From: CAIKOD01 sp035543455
Lineage (GTDB): Archaea > Halobacteriota > Methanomicrobia > Methanomicrobiales > Methanospirillaceae
Assembly: GCA_035543455.1 (NCBI GenBank)
Contig: DATKKE010000019.1
Location: 1-41,246, forward strand
Length of the DNA stretch: 41,246 nucleotides
Direction: 5' to 3'
Made by a program: the position numbers and the translations under genes. Shown one piece after another: positions 1-9,788 of this stretch. Within the stretch, counting starts at the first letter, position 1; each line of letters opens with the position of its first letter. The notes beneath the pieces are model-generated. The model was not told the DNA's origin and did no database searches. It was given only the letters and a program-made list of their open reading frames with translations.

Positions 1-2
1 CG

Positions 3-3000
3 AATATCACAAATGTCCAGTCGAATAACAATGCTCCGACTGGCGCCGGGACTGGAATCGTTCTCCAAAACTCAACACATGTCGAAGTAAGCAACAGCCA
101 GGCAAATGGTAACGGGAATTATGGGATATGGCTTCAACAAACCTCCAACGACAATAATGTATCATATAATACGGCAAATGATAACAGATTTGATGGGATA
201 AGAGTCGAAAATTCCCTTAATAATACGGTCGACCATAACACTGCGGGAAATACAAATCCTTCATTATTAAAACAACAATATGGAATTCACCTCTTATCAT
301 CCTCCAATAATAACACCATCACCAATAACACCGTGGATTATAACTATAATTCAGGTATTTTCGTCGATCATTCAGACCTGAATAACGTGAGTTTGAATAA
401 TGCAGACAATAATGCAGGTAATGGAATTCTGCTCAATGCTGCACAATATAACAACCTGACTGCCAACCATGCAAACAATACTGCAGGAACACAAAATTAT
501 GGTATTCGGCTTGATGTTGGAAGTGCCCATAACAATCTGACCGGGAATTATGCATCCAACAACCTCTTATCAGGAATTTACCTCTATTTATCCGATCAGA
601 ATAATTTAACCGGTAATTTTGCAACCGCAAACAGAGGAGACGGAATTTTTCTCGATAATGCAAACTCGAATAATCTCACTAATAACATTGCCGATGCGAA
701 TACCAATAATGGTATACACTTAAAGACTGCCGTATCAAATATTCTGACAAATAATCATATGTTTGGTGTACAGGGTACACAAAAATACGGTGTATATCTT
801 GAAGACCAAAGTACCGGCAACAATCTGAACGGTAATACTGTAGAATATAATACAATCTCAGGTATTTTTCTTTCAGGGCTGTCCGTGCGGAACAACAACC
901 TGACTGGCAATTATGCAAATGATAATACACAATATGGGATCCAGCTGGACAATTCACCCCTGAATAATCTTACCGGAAACTATGCAAATGGAACACCAGG
1001 TCCGAACCAGCAGCAATTTGGAATTTACCTCTCGGGAACTTCGGGTAGTTCGAACAACAATCTGACCGGGAACTGGGCAACTGAAAATTCAAATTCAGGA
1101 TTCTACCTGAACTCCAATAGCATCAACAACAATCTTACAAATAACAATGCAAATAATAACAATATAGGGTTCTATCTCGATGGATCAACTGATACGAACC
1201 TTACCGGTAACAATGCAAGCGGTAACCAGTTCGGTTTCTATCTCACACTTGGAGATCAGAGAAATATCCTGACGGGCAACAATGCAAGCTACAACACAAA
1301 CGGTCAGGGGATAGGCTACTCCCTGTCCAGTGCGAATAATAATATCCTTATCAACAACATCGGGAATTTCAATAAAATCGGGTTTAAACTATACAGTTCT
1401 CAAAACATTTTCGATACCAATTTCGCAAATAATAACTCAGATAGCGGGATTATCCTGGATTCAACTTCCTACATGAATCTAACCAACAATACAGCCAATT
1501 ATAATACGAATAATGGCGTCTCCCTTACAAGCACCTCAAACTGGGTCAACGTGACTAATAATACCGCGAATGGAAACAATGTCGGAATCGATCTTGAGAG
1601 TTCCTCAAATAACCAGTTGATAAATAATACTGCAAACAGTAACACGAAAACCTCATCAGGGACAGGAATCAAACTCTCCGGTTCGTCCAATAATAATATC
1701 CTTACCAATAACACGGCAAATAATAATGCCTTGAACGGGATCGCCCTTTTCTCTTCATTCAGAAATGTCCTGACCATCAATAATGCCAGTGGGAATACCA
1801 ATGGTGTTTACCTGTATCAGTCAGGATCTTCTGGTAACGGCAACGTGGTTGAAAAGAACAATGCGAGCTATAATTATAATGGTGTCCTCCTCGAACAGAG
1901 CTCATTCAACTATGTGAACAACACCACAGCTATTCGAAATACCTATGGAATTTCACTCATTTCATCGAGCAACAACAATACCCTGTTCAATAATACAGTC
2001 AACAGTAATGTGAACGCAGGAATAAACCTGACCAATGCAAACTACAACAACCTGCTGGCAAACAATGCATCCAGGAACGGCGGAGCCGGGGTTGGTTCAG
2101 GAATCACCCTAACAAATGCAAATAATAATAATCTTGTCACGAACCTGGCCAACGACAATGGATTAACAGGGATTTTCCTGACAGGATCGTCTTCGAATAG
2201 CATTTCCGGCAATTCAGCCAATGGCACGGCGGCTTCTACACAGCATTTCGGCATTAACCTTACAACAGGAAGCAACTTCAACACACTTTCTGGAAATAAC
2301 GCATCATATAATACTCTTGCGGGCATCGCCCTTACGGACTCTCACCACAACACCGTTGCCGGTAATTTTGCCATTCACAATGGCGATGACGGTAACGGGT
2401 TCAGCTTAACCGGTGCTACCTGGAATAATTATTCGGGCAACTATGCCCTGAACAACACTGTAAACGGCTTCTCCCTTGTCAATTCTTCCAATAACAACCT
2501 CACCGGGAACTTTGCAAATGACAATGGGGTAAACGGATTCTACCTCCAGAATTCGACCCTTAATAAACTGGTATACAATTCGGCAAACGGAACTTCCCAG
2601 ACTACCCAGCAGAATGGAATTAATCTAACTCTTGCCAGCGATTCAAACAATATTACCGGCAACAATGCATGGTACAACAAGAAAAACGGGATTTTAATTA
2701 ATAATTCAGAACAGAATAACGTCACGGGTAACTATGCCAACTACAACAAAGTAGACGGAATAAACCTGACCAACGCAAACTGGAATAATCTTACCGGGAA
2801 TTATGCCCTGAATAATACAAATACAGGGATTTTCCTGCAGGTAAATTCGAATAATAACAACTTGGCCGGGAATTATGCTCTTAATAATACGATCAACGGC
2901 TTTTATCTACTGAACTCGGCCAATAACAATCTTGCTGGTAATTTTGCGAATGGTTCCGGGCAACAGTTCGGCATCAGGCTCAACAGCGCCAGCATGAACA

Positions 3001-6000
3001 ACCTTTCGGGCAATTATGCTCTCAACAACTCGAATACCGGTATTTATTTACAGACTAATTCGGACTATAACAACCTCTCGGGGAACTACGCCCTCAACAA
3101 CACCGTCAACGGCATCTATCTCGTGAATTCTGACAATAACAACCTCACGGGCAACCATGCAAACGGTCCCGGCCAGCAGTTCGGTATCAGGCTCAACAGC
3201 GCCAGCATGAACAACCTTTCGGGCAATTATGCTCTCAACAACTCGAATACCGGTATTTATTTACAGACTAATTCGGACTATAACAACCTTACAGGGAATG
3301 AGGCCAGCAACAATAGCCAGCTTGGCATTGTGGTCTCCGAATCCAGTAATAATAATTTTGATTTCAATAACGCGAACAACAACGGTCTTGTAGGTATCGG
3401 GCTTGACCTATCGGATTACAACAACTTTACTTCCAACAATGCGGGCAACAACGGTCTTGTAGGTATCGGGCTTGATCTATCGGATTACAATAACTTTACT
3501 TCCAACAATGCGAGCAACAACGGTCTTGTAGGTATCGGGCTCCTTGATTCGAATAATAACAACCTGACGGGGAATTTCGCCAACAATAACACATTCACGG
3601 GTATTTTCCTAGAAAATTCCTCTTTAAATATTCTCGACATCAATAATGCTAGCGGCCCGGCACAGCAGTTCGGTATACAGCTTAACCAAAGCAGCAATTT
3701 TAATAAGTTATCTGGAAACAAAGCAAATTATAACAGCAATACCGGGATCACAATTGATGATTCACATCACAATGACCTCACCGGCAACTTCGCTAATCAG
3801 AACGGAATTAATGGTATTAATCTCACCAGTGCCACATGGAATAACCTTTCAGGGAATTATGCACTCAACAACTCCAATGACGGCATATACCTCCAGGACT
3901 CGATGCAGAACAACCTGACCGGTAACTTTGCAAATGATAACCTTGTTAATGGAATTGAACTGAACAACTCTACTTGGAACACCCTTGCTTACAACTCGGC
4001 TAACGGCACCGCCTGGACCTCGCAGCAGAACGGGGTCCTTTTGCGGGCGGGAAGCAGCTACAACGACCTGACCGGGAACAACGCCTGGTATAACAGCAAT
4101 ACCGGCATCACCGTTGACAATTCACACCACAACGACCTGACCGACAATGTAGCGAACTATAATGGAATCACAGGAATCTACCTCAATTCATCGACCTGGA
4201 ATAACCTGACGACGAATACGGCGGATTATAACCTGAACGGGATCTATCTCGAAAATTCCTCGTGGAATATCCTCACCGGGAATACTGCGTTCCATAACAC
4301 CTACGAGGGGATCTACCTCAATAATTCCAACAACAACAACCTGACATCGAATAATGCAAGCCTGAATACGGGCAACGGATTCTTCCTTGACCACAGCAGT
4401 TATAACAACCTTACCAATGATTTTGCTGACTACAATGGATTGAACGGGTTCAGTCTGAACGCCAGCACCAACAACCTGATAGCGAACAGTACGGCCCTTG
4501 ACAATAATTTCGTCGGGTTCGGCCTCTGGAATTCGAGCAATAATAACGAACTGGACAACAACACGGCAATGCTTAATTTCCGTGGTTTCTATCTCTCGAA
4601 TTCGGATTATAATAATCTCACCGGTAACAATGCCAGCCTGAACCTTGAGAACGGGTATTATCTGAACAACAGCAATTTCAACAACCTGACGGCTGATGTA
4701 GGAGACTATAACGGATTGAACGGGTTCGTCCTCAATGGCAGCCATAACAACACCATACAGGACAGCATTGCCATCAATAATACAGGATTGTTGTTACCAA
4801 GCACTTCAAGCGTCGGTTTCGGACTTTGGCAGTCTGATAACAACACGCTTTTCAATAACACCGCATCGCTGAACGGGGACGGGTTCTACCTCGAATTGTC
4901 CGGCAATAACAACCTGACGCAGAATAATGCAACGTTTAACATGTATTCGGGCATGTATCTTAATTTGAGTGATAACAACACCCTCGCGAATAACAATGCT
5001 TCGTACAACCTGCTGTATGACGGTATAGATCTCATAAATTCCAATACCAATACACTAACCGGCAACAATGCAACGTATAACGGGCAGGATGGAGTATTCC
5101 TCTTCCAATCCAAAGATAACACGTTATTCAACAACAATGCCAGTTCAAACGGGTTGAACGGCTTTAACATAGTCCTGTCAGATCATAATAACCTGACACA
5201 GAATACCGCGTTCAACAATTCCTATAATGGAATTATTCTCGACACATCGGATTACAATAACCTCACCGGGAATAACGCCTATAATAATACATTACAGGGA
5301 ATACTCCTGACTAATTCGAATCATAACTCCCTTACCGGCAACTATGCGTTCGACAATAAGGTCAATGGAATTGAACTCGACAGCTCGTCATGGAATAACC
5401 TCACCGGGAATTATGCAAATAATACAAATCCAGGCGGATCTCAACAGAACGGTATCGTCCTGTGGCAGAGCTCCAACAATCTGCTCATGGACAATTTCGC
5501 ATTCAACAACAGTTTTAACGGCATAATACTCAGTAATTCAGACCACAATGACCTGACGGGTAACAATGCCTACGACAACCAGGTCAATGGCATTCTGCTG
5601 ACAAATTCGAACTGGAACAACCTCTCCGGGAACCAGGCCTATAACACCGGTGACCCGCAGCAGTTTGGTATTAACCTCACACAGAGCAGCAACAATAACC
5701 TCACGGATAATTATGCATTTAACAACACGAATACAGGAATTATCCTTGATAATTCCAGCCTCAACAACCTTACCGGAAACGTTGCCGACAATAACGGAAT
5801 CAACGGGATACTGCTTGCAAACTCCACTTTGAACCTGCTTGACTCGAATATCGCAAACAATACAATTGCTGGATCAAAACAGCAATATGGCATTAATCTC
5901 ACACAGAGTACCTACAACAACCTCAATGGCAATTTCGCGTTCAATAACAGCATCGATGGAATTATTCTCAATAATTCTGGCCACAATAACCTCACCGGCA

Positions 6001-9000
6001 ACTCCGCGTATGACAACCAGGTCAACGGTATACTGTTGAATAATGCAGCATGGAATAACCTCACCGGCAACCTCGCCTTCAATACCGGCGATCCACAGCA
6101 GTTCGGTATCAATCTCACACAGAGCAGCAACAACAACCTTACGGACAATTATGCCTTCAATAACACGGATACGGGAATAATATTGGTAAATTCCAGTCTC
6201 AACAACCTCACAGGTAACGTAGCCTACAACAACAGAATAAACGGAATATTGCTTGCGAACTCCACGTTGAACCTTCTCGATTCGAATATCGCCAACAATA
6301 ACATTGCCGGATCGAAGCAGCAGTTCGGTATCAATCTCACCGGGAGTAACGCCAATAATCTGACCGGTAACTTTGCATTCAACAATAGTATCGACGGTAT
6401 TATCCTCAATAATTCGAATCACGATAACCTGACCGGCAACTTCGCATTCGACAACCAGATCAACGGTATAGTGCTGACCGGCTCGAACTGGAATAACCTG
6501 ACCGGGAACCAGGCTTATAATAGCGTCCTCGGAGGTCCGCAACGGTATGGAATTAATCTCACGCAGAGCTCGAACAATTCACTCGCAGGCAATTATGCAT
6601 TCAACAACAGTCTCGACGGTATAATTCTGAATAATTCTGCCCATAACGGCCTCAACGGAAATTACGCTTATGATAATGGCATTAACGGGATATTCCTGCT
6701 GAATTCGACATGGAATAACCTTACGGGTAACCGGGCGTATAACACAGCCCTTGGAACACCTCAGGAGTTCGGGATCAACCTGACCAATTCAAGTCACAAT
6801 AACCTTCTGAATAATATGGTGTATTCGAATGGCATGGCCGGTATCGGTCTTGATAATTCCACGATCAATGTGCTCGATAGCAACACGGCAACCTTGAACG
6901 ATGTCGGAATATTGCTCGAGAACTCGGACAACAACCGGCTCAACAATAATACGGCGACGAGGAACCTAGTAGGATTCGTACTCGACAGTTCGGACAACAA
7001 TACCCTGACAAATAATACGGCGACGAGGAACCTTGAAGGATTCATTCTCGGCGGTTCGGACAATAACACCCTGACGAGCAATACGGCATTCAATAATACT
7101 ATTGCAGGATTTATCATCGAATCGAGCGACAACAATACCCTGTTCGACAACACGGCAGGAACCCTCAGCGGCAGGAACCAGCAGATTTGGGGAATCATGA
7201 TACTCGGTTCCGACGACAACAACCTGACCGGGAACACTGCTATCAACAACACACTTACAGGGATAGTGCTCGATTATTCGAACAGGACAATCCTGTCCGG
7301 GAACAATGCTTCGTTCAACCGCAATGCCTTCGGGATAAATCTCCTGAATTCGAGCGGTTCGATACTGACTGACAATATTGCAACCCATAACAACCTCTCA
7401 GGAATCAGGATCGGAAATGACAGCGATAATAATTGGGTCCAGAATAATATCGCACAATATAATAACGGATCGGGGATCCGTGTTGATTATTCCAAAGGCA
7501 ATACGGTAGTCAACAATAATGTGGGGATGAACGGAGCCAATGGACAGGCGGGAATTACGCTGAACCACGCGACACAGAACCAGGTCACATCGAACAATGT
7601 GTCATACAACCTCAACAACGGGATTAATGTCCAGGAATCAGATAATAACGTCGTTTCGCTAAACCAAGTAAATCACAACCAGGCCGATGGTATCGGACTA
7701 TTCGACTCCGGAAACAACGCACTTTCCGGTAACAGTGTCTCGAATAATCAGGGTAATGGCATCTCGATGAATAATTCCAGTTACAACACGGTTGACGGGA
7801 ACACTGTCACCAACAATGTGATGAACGGAATTTTCATCGATCCGTCGGGCTGGAATGCCATCAGCGGCAACACGTTCGATAACAATGGCTATTCAGGCGT
7901 TAACCTGACCAATTCGGACAACAACACCATTGTAAGCAACTATATCGAGCTGAACAGCCTGGCCGGGATCTCGGTCAACAATTCGTACAACAACCTGATC
8001 TATAACAACTACTTCAACAACAACAATAACGTCCAGACCGACGGGATCAGCACAAATGAATGGAACATCCTGCCTGTTGATGCACCAGCCGGAGGGAATA
8101 TCATCGGTGGACCGAAACTTGCCGGCAACTATTGGGCAAACCCAAGCGGCACCGGCTTCTCTCAGATCGCCCAGTATGACCGGGGCGATGGTATCGTAGA
8201 CCATGCATTCAAAATCGACGCAAACAACAGAGATTATTACCCGCTTGGCGGCGTGCCTAAACCACCATCACCAACCGGCAATGGACAACTGCCGGTGATC
8301 ACATTCGCTCATCCCGTGCTCCCCTACGACTCGGCAGTTGCAGGTGACACAATCCCGGGAACGATGAAGTCATGCGGGTCCTATGCCAATGTAACGGTAA
8401 CGTTCGAAAACACCGGGACAATTGCGTGGAGTTCACAGAACCACGTGATCTGCCTTGCCCAGTCGAATGATGGGTTCACATTCGATCCTTCCCAAAACCC
8501 GATACCGGATAGCGTTGTCATACAACCAGGGCAGTCATACACATTCCCCTTCAATATCAACGTCCCGTGCCCGATGAAAAACGGAACGTATACGCTACGG
8601 TTCTGGCTGGTTTATACCCTTAACTCAACGGAAGGAAAGAAATTAATCCCATTCGGCGATGTCTTGACCGATAACGTGAATGTCTCTACGCCGGGAACGG
8701 CCGTAGGAGCATCGGGAATCATAAAACTGCCGAAGGCCCAGGCGACCCAGGTGGTCCTGCCGCAGAACAGCATAACCAATACAGGCCAGCTGATCCAGCG
8801 GCTGCCCTCTTCATCTGTCTCGCCATTCATTATGCCGGTCCAGGGATCATCCTCTCAGGTGAAGTCTTTGGGAACCACACTGGTCCAGCAGCCAACAATA
8901 CAGACCAATGCAATTTCTCAGAACAGCCTCATCAGCAGTGCCGATGCGATAAAACAGATTGCCGGTAACAGGATATCCTTCAGGCAGTTCCCCCTGATAA

Positions 9001-9035
9001 CGGCTCTTGTCCTGACCGTGTTCCAGCAGGGATGA
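3..9035 (+). CDS. Giant Asn-rich NosD-like beta-helix surface protein, 5' partial
   Basis: The reading frame is open from base 3 with no stop, so the start lies outside the window; an apparent GTG at 333 is internal. The 3,010 visible residues are roughly 2,750 residues of right-handed parallel beta-helix repeats (PbH1/NosD/CASH type, about 23-24 residues per coil, consensus NNLTGNxAxxNxxxGIxLxxS). A NosD-like closing segment follows around 8040-8250 (NYW, GDGIVDHAF, DYYPLGG). Next comes an Ig-like domain at about 8290-8680 with features of the NBR1-type fold (VTFENTGTIAWS, PGQSYTFPF, NGTYTLRFWLVY), then a Gln/Ser-rich tail. N-glycosylation sequons (NLT, NNT, NNS) occur in nearly every coil, which fits an exported, probably glycosylated protein. 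The signal peptide would be outside the window. The C terminus (FPLITALVLTVFQQG) is hydrophobic but short for a membrane anchor, and I see no PGF-CTERM-like signal. Role (adhesin, matrix or sheath) is inference. Confidence 0.93.
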   Translation, partial: NITNVQSNNNAPTGAGTGIVLQNSTHVEVSNSQANGNGNYGIWLQQTSNDNNVSYNTANDNRFDGIRVENSLNNTVDHNTAGNTNPSLLKQQYGIHLLSSSNNNTITNNTVDYNYNSGIFVDHSDLNNVSLNNADNNAGNGILLNAAQYNNLTANHANNTAGTQNYGIRLDVGSAHNNLTGNYASNNLLSGIYLYLSDQNNLTGNFATANRGDGIFLDNANSNNLTNNIADANTNNGIHLKTAVSNILTNNHMFGVQGTQKYGVYLEDQSTGNNLNGNTVEYNTISGIFLSGLSVRNNNLTGNYANDNTQYGIQLDNSPLNNLTGNYANGTPGPNQQQFGIYLSGTSGSSNNNLTGNWATENSNSGFYLNSNSINNNLTNNNANNNNIGFYLDGSTDTNLTGNNASGNQFGFYLTLGDQRNILTGNNASYNTNGQGIGYSLSSANNNILINNIGNFNKIGFKLYSSQNIFDTNFANNNSDSGIILDSTSYMNLTNNTANYNTNNGVSLTSTSNWVNVTNNTANGNNVGIDLESSSNNQLINNTANSNTKTSSGTGIKLSGSSNNNILTNNTANNNALNGIALFSSFRNVLTINNASGNTNGVYLYQSGSSGNGNVVEKNNASYNYNGVLLEQSSFNYVNNTTAIRNTYGISLISSSNNNTLFNNTVNSNVNAGINLTNANYNNLLANNASRNGGAGVGSGITLTNANNNNLVTNLANDNGLTGIFLTGSSSNSISGNSANGTAASTQHFGINLTTGSNFNTLSGNNASYNTLAGIALTDSHHNTVAGNFAIHNGDDGNGFSLTGATWNNYSGNYALNNTVNGFSLVNSSNNNLTGNFANDNGVNGFYLQNSTLNKLVYNSANGTSQTTQQNGINLTLASDSNNITGNNAWYNKKNGILINNSEQNNVTGNYANYNKVDGINLTNANWNNLTGNYALNNTNTGIFLQVNSNNNNLAGNYALNNTINGFYLLNSANNNLAGNFANGSGQQFGIRLNSASMNNLSGNYALNNSNTGIYLQTNSDYNNLSGNYALNNTVNGIYLVNSDNNNLTGNHANGPGQQFGIRLNSASMNNLSGNYALNNSNTGIYLQTNSDYNNLTGNEASNNSQLGIVVSESSNNNFDFNNANNNGLVGIGLDLSDYNNFTSNNAGNNGLVGIGLDLSDYNNFTSNNASNNGLVGIGLLDSNNNNLTGNFANNNTFTGIFLENSSLNILDINNASGPAQQFGIQLNQSSNFNKLSGNKANYNSNTGITIDDSHHNDLTGNFANQNGINGINLTSATWNNLSGNYALNNSNDGIYLQDSMQNNLTGNFANDNLVNGIELNNSTWNTLAYNSANGTAWTSQQNGVLLRAGSSYNDLTGNNAWYNSNTGITVDNSHHNDLTDNVANYNGITGIYLNSSTWNNLTTNTADYNLNGIYLENSSWNILTGNTAFHNTYEGIYLNNSNNNNLTSNNASLNTGNGFFLDHSSYNNLTNDFADYNGLNGFSLNASTNNLIANSTALDNNFVGFGLWNSSNNNELDNNTAMLNFRGFYLSNSDYNNLTGNNASLNLENGYYLNNSNFNNLTADVGDYNGLNGFVLNGSHNNTIQDSIAINNTGLLLPSTSSVGFGLWQSDNNTLFNNTASLNGDGFYLELSGNNNLTQNNATFNMYSGMYLNLSDNNTLANNNASYNLLYDGIDLINSNTNTLTGNNATYNGQDGVFLFQSKDNTLFNNNASSNGLNGFNIVLSDHNNLTQNTAFNNSYNGIILDTSDYNNLTGNNAYNNTLQGILLTNSNHNSLTGNYAFDNKVNGIELDSSSWNNLTGNYANNTNPGGSQQNGIVLWQSSNNLLMDNFAFNNSFNGIILSNSDHNDLTGNNAYDNQVNGILLTNSNWNNLSGNQAYNTGDPQQFGINLTQSSNNNLTDNYAFNNTNTGIILDNSSLNNLTGNVADNNGINGILLANSTLNLLDSNIANNTIAGSKQQYGINLTQSTYNNLNGNFAFNNSIDGIILNNSGHNNLTGNSAYDNQVNGILLNNAAWNNLTGNLAFNTGDPQQFGINLTQSSNNNLTDNYAFNNTDTGIILVNSSLNNLTGNVAYNNRINGILLANSTLNLLDSNIANNNIAGSKQQFGINLTGSNANNLTGNFAFNNSIDGIILNNSNHDNLTGNFAFDNQINGIVLTGSNWNNLTGNQAYNSVLGGPQRYGINLTQSSNNSLAGNYAFNNSLDGIILNNSAHNGLNGNYAYDNGINGIFLLNSTWNNLTGNRAYNTALGTPQEFGINLTNSSHNNLLNNMVYSNGMAGIGLDNSTINVLDSNTATLNDVGILLENSDNNRLNNNTATRNLVGFVLDSSDNNTLTNNTATRNLEGFILGGSDNNTLTSNTAFNNTIAGFIIESSDNNTLFDNTAGTLSGRNQQIWGIMILGSDDNNLTGNTAINNTLTGIVLDYSNRTILSGNNASFNRNAFGINLLNSSGSILTDNIATHNNLSGIRIGNDSDNNWVQNNIAQYNNGSGIRVDYSKGNTVVNNNVGMNGANGQAGITLNHATQNQVTSNNVSYNLNNGINVQESDNNVVSLNQVNHNQADGIGLFDSGNNALSGNSVSNNQGNGISMNNSSYNTVDGNTVTNNVMNGIFIDPSGWNAISGNTFDNNGYSGVNLTNSDNNTIVSNYIELNSLAGISVNNSYNNLIYNNYFNNNNNVQTDGISTNEWNILPVDAPAGGNIIGGPKLAGNYWANPSGTGFSQIAQYDRGDGIVDHAFKIDANNRDYYPLGGVPKPPSPTGNGQLPVITFAHPVLPYDSAVAGDTIPGTMKSCGSYANVTVTFENTGTIAWSSQNHVICLAQSNDGFTFDPSQNPIPDSVVIQPGQSYTFPFNINVPCPMKNGTYTLRFWLVYTLNSTEGKKLIPFGDVLTDNVNVSTPGTAVGASGIIKLPKAQATQVVLPQNSITNTGQLIQRLPSSSVSPFIMPVQGSSSQVKSLGTTLVQQPTIQTNAISQNSLISSADAIKQIAGNRISFRQFPLITALVLTVFQQG
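2967..3289 (+). repeat. 213-bp in-frame duplication inside the beta-helix gene
   Basis: Bases 2967-3076 and 3180-3289 are identical except for one C/T difference over 110 bp, at a spacing of 213 bp (71 codons, three helix coils). The bases between are the diverged remainder of the unit. It is a recent duplication or gene-conversion tract that preserves the frame. Confidence 0.9.
3381..3541 (+). repeat. 69-bp single-coil tandem repeat, two full copies and a partial third
   Basis: Copies start at 3381, 3450 and 3519. The first two differ at three of 69 positions. The third matches for its first 23 bases and then diverges. 69 bp is exactly 23 codons, one beta-helix coil, so each copy adds one rung. 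Confidence 0.9.
5430..6800 (+). repeat. Three-coil higher-order repeat marked by a QQ-x-GI coil
   Basis: A coil carrying QQ(F/Y/N)GI recurs with equivalent codons near 5457, 5673, 5895, 6111, 6333 and 6555. The spacings are 216, 222, 216, 222 and 222 bp, about 72-74 residues or three coils. Alternate units (5646 and 6084, 438 bp apart) are still closer, sharing the peptide TGDPQQFGINLTQSSNNNLT. Their DNA differs mostly at synonymous positions, so these copies are older than the 213-bp and 69-bp ones. Confidence 0.8.
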
Positions 9036-9042
9036 TATTCCC

Positions 9043-9050
9043 TTTTTTTT
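9043..9050 (+). terminator. T-run after the beta-helix gene
   Basis: Eight consecutive T residues begin 8 bases after the TGA stop, as expected for an archaeal U-tract terminator. I see no strong hairpin before it. Confidence 0.55.
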
Positions 9051-9210
9051 ACAAATTAAAAGAGATCGATGGATATTCTAAAATACCTCACATAATTCTC
9101 TGAATATGATTTTAATGGCCTGAATCGCTAAATTAACTGCATCTGGATCCTCACCTGTTTTTCCGTTCCGGGAGATGATCTCCGATTGACTAACCGGCAG
9201 GACTGTTTTC

Positions 9211-9771
9211 TTATCCAAAATCATTCCTGAAATCGACCGCTTGTTTTCCCTTGAAAAGTGCTTTCGAACATGACGAACAGAACTCTTTCTTTTTGCCGTC
9301 GAGCTCGTCGAGGGTGTGGGGATTATACATGATACATTCATGGTCGCTGCAATGCGCGAGACCAAAAAGATGACCGATCTCATGCGATCCTTCTTTTGAA
9401 ATCCGGTCGATCAGGTCTTCATCATTTTTATCACGCCCGTAATATTCGTTGTCAAGACGGGCGCTCGACACAACCGAAACGTGGGATGGCGGCCTTGCAA
9501 GCCCGAATACAAAGTCAAGGCCCGGCGCAAATATATCGTGCCCGAGCACGAGGAGGACAGGCGGTTTGATATTATGAAGTTGTCCGAAAGTCGCCAGATC
9601 ATCGAGGACCGTACATGCATTTACCTGGTCCCTGTGTCGCACATATCCGCTGATAATGACGGGGTTTTCAGATATATCTGCGGAAAAGCCTGTGATTCCT
9701 GAAATACACCGCAGCACGGGCCTGGCAAGGCCTGAGGGGGCCCGGCGATCCCAAAAAATAAGGACATCCAT
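9211..9771 (-). CDS. amzA: Archaemetzincin (zinc metalloprotease)
   Basis: The 186-residue product has the archaemetzincin signature. The zinc site HEIGHLFGLAH is at about residues 130-140. CxxxxCxM (C141, C146, M148) gives the Met-turn and half of the second zinc site, and FCSSC (C165, C168) gives the rest. The family is a cytoplasmic, two-zinc metallopeptidase of uncertain physiological substrate. An in-frame start at 9876 exists, but it would overlap the divergent gene by 88 bases and adds a non-family N terminus. I choose ATG at 9771 because the protein then begins MDVLIFWDRR and a TATA-like element (TTTATA, complement of 9798-9803) lies about 29 bases upstream, suggesting a leaderless transcript. 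It reads away from the UPF0146 gene. Confidence 0.93.
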   Translation of the reverse strand: MDVLIFWDRRAPSGLARPVLRCISGITGFSADISENPVIISGYVRHRDQVNACTVLDDLATFGQLHNIKPPVLLVLGHDIFAPGLDFVFGLARPPSHVSVVSSARLDNEYYGRDKNDEDLIDRISKEGSHEIGHLFGLAHCSDHECIMYNPHTLDELDGKKKEFCSSCSKALFKGKQAVDFRNDFG

Positions 9772-9788
9772 TCCAATATTATTCTCAG

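Noticed and set aside
333..335. GTG as start of the giant beta-helix gene
   Set aside because: The same frame is open and encodes typical coils back to base 3, so the GTG is internal.
4188..4745. 185-codon antisense ORF within the beta-helix gene
   Set aside because: It is a by-product of the repetitive AAC/AAT-rich codons read on the other strand: its Val/Ile-rich repeats mirror the coil period. The same holds for 5874-6542, 1499-1801, 6794-7252 and others.
1..9035. CRISPR-like or satellite array in the beta-helix gene
   Set aside because: The repeats are coding, in frame and degenerate, with no constant spacer-repeat alternation.
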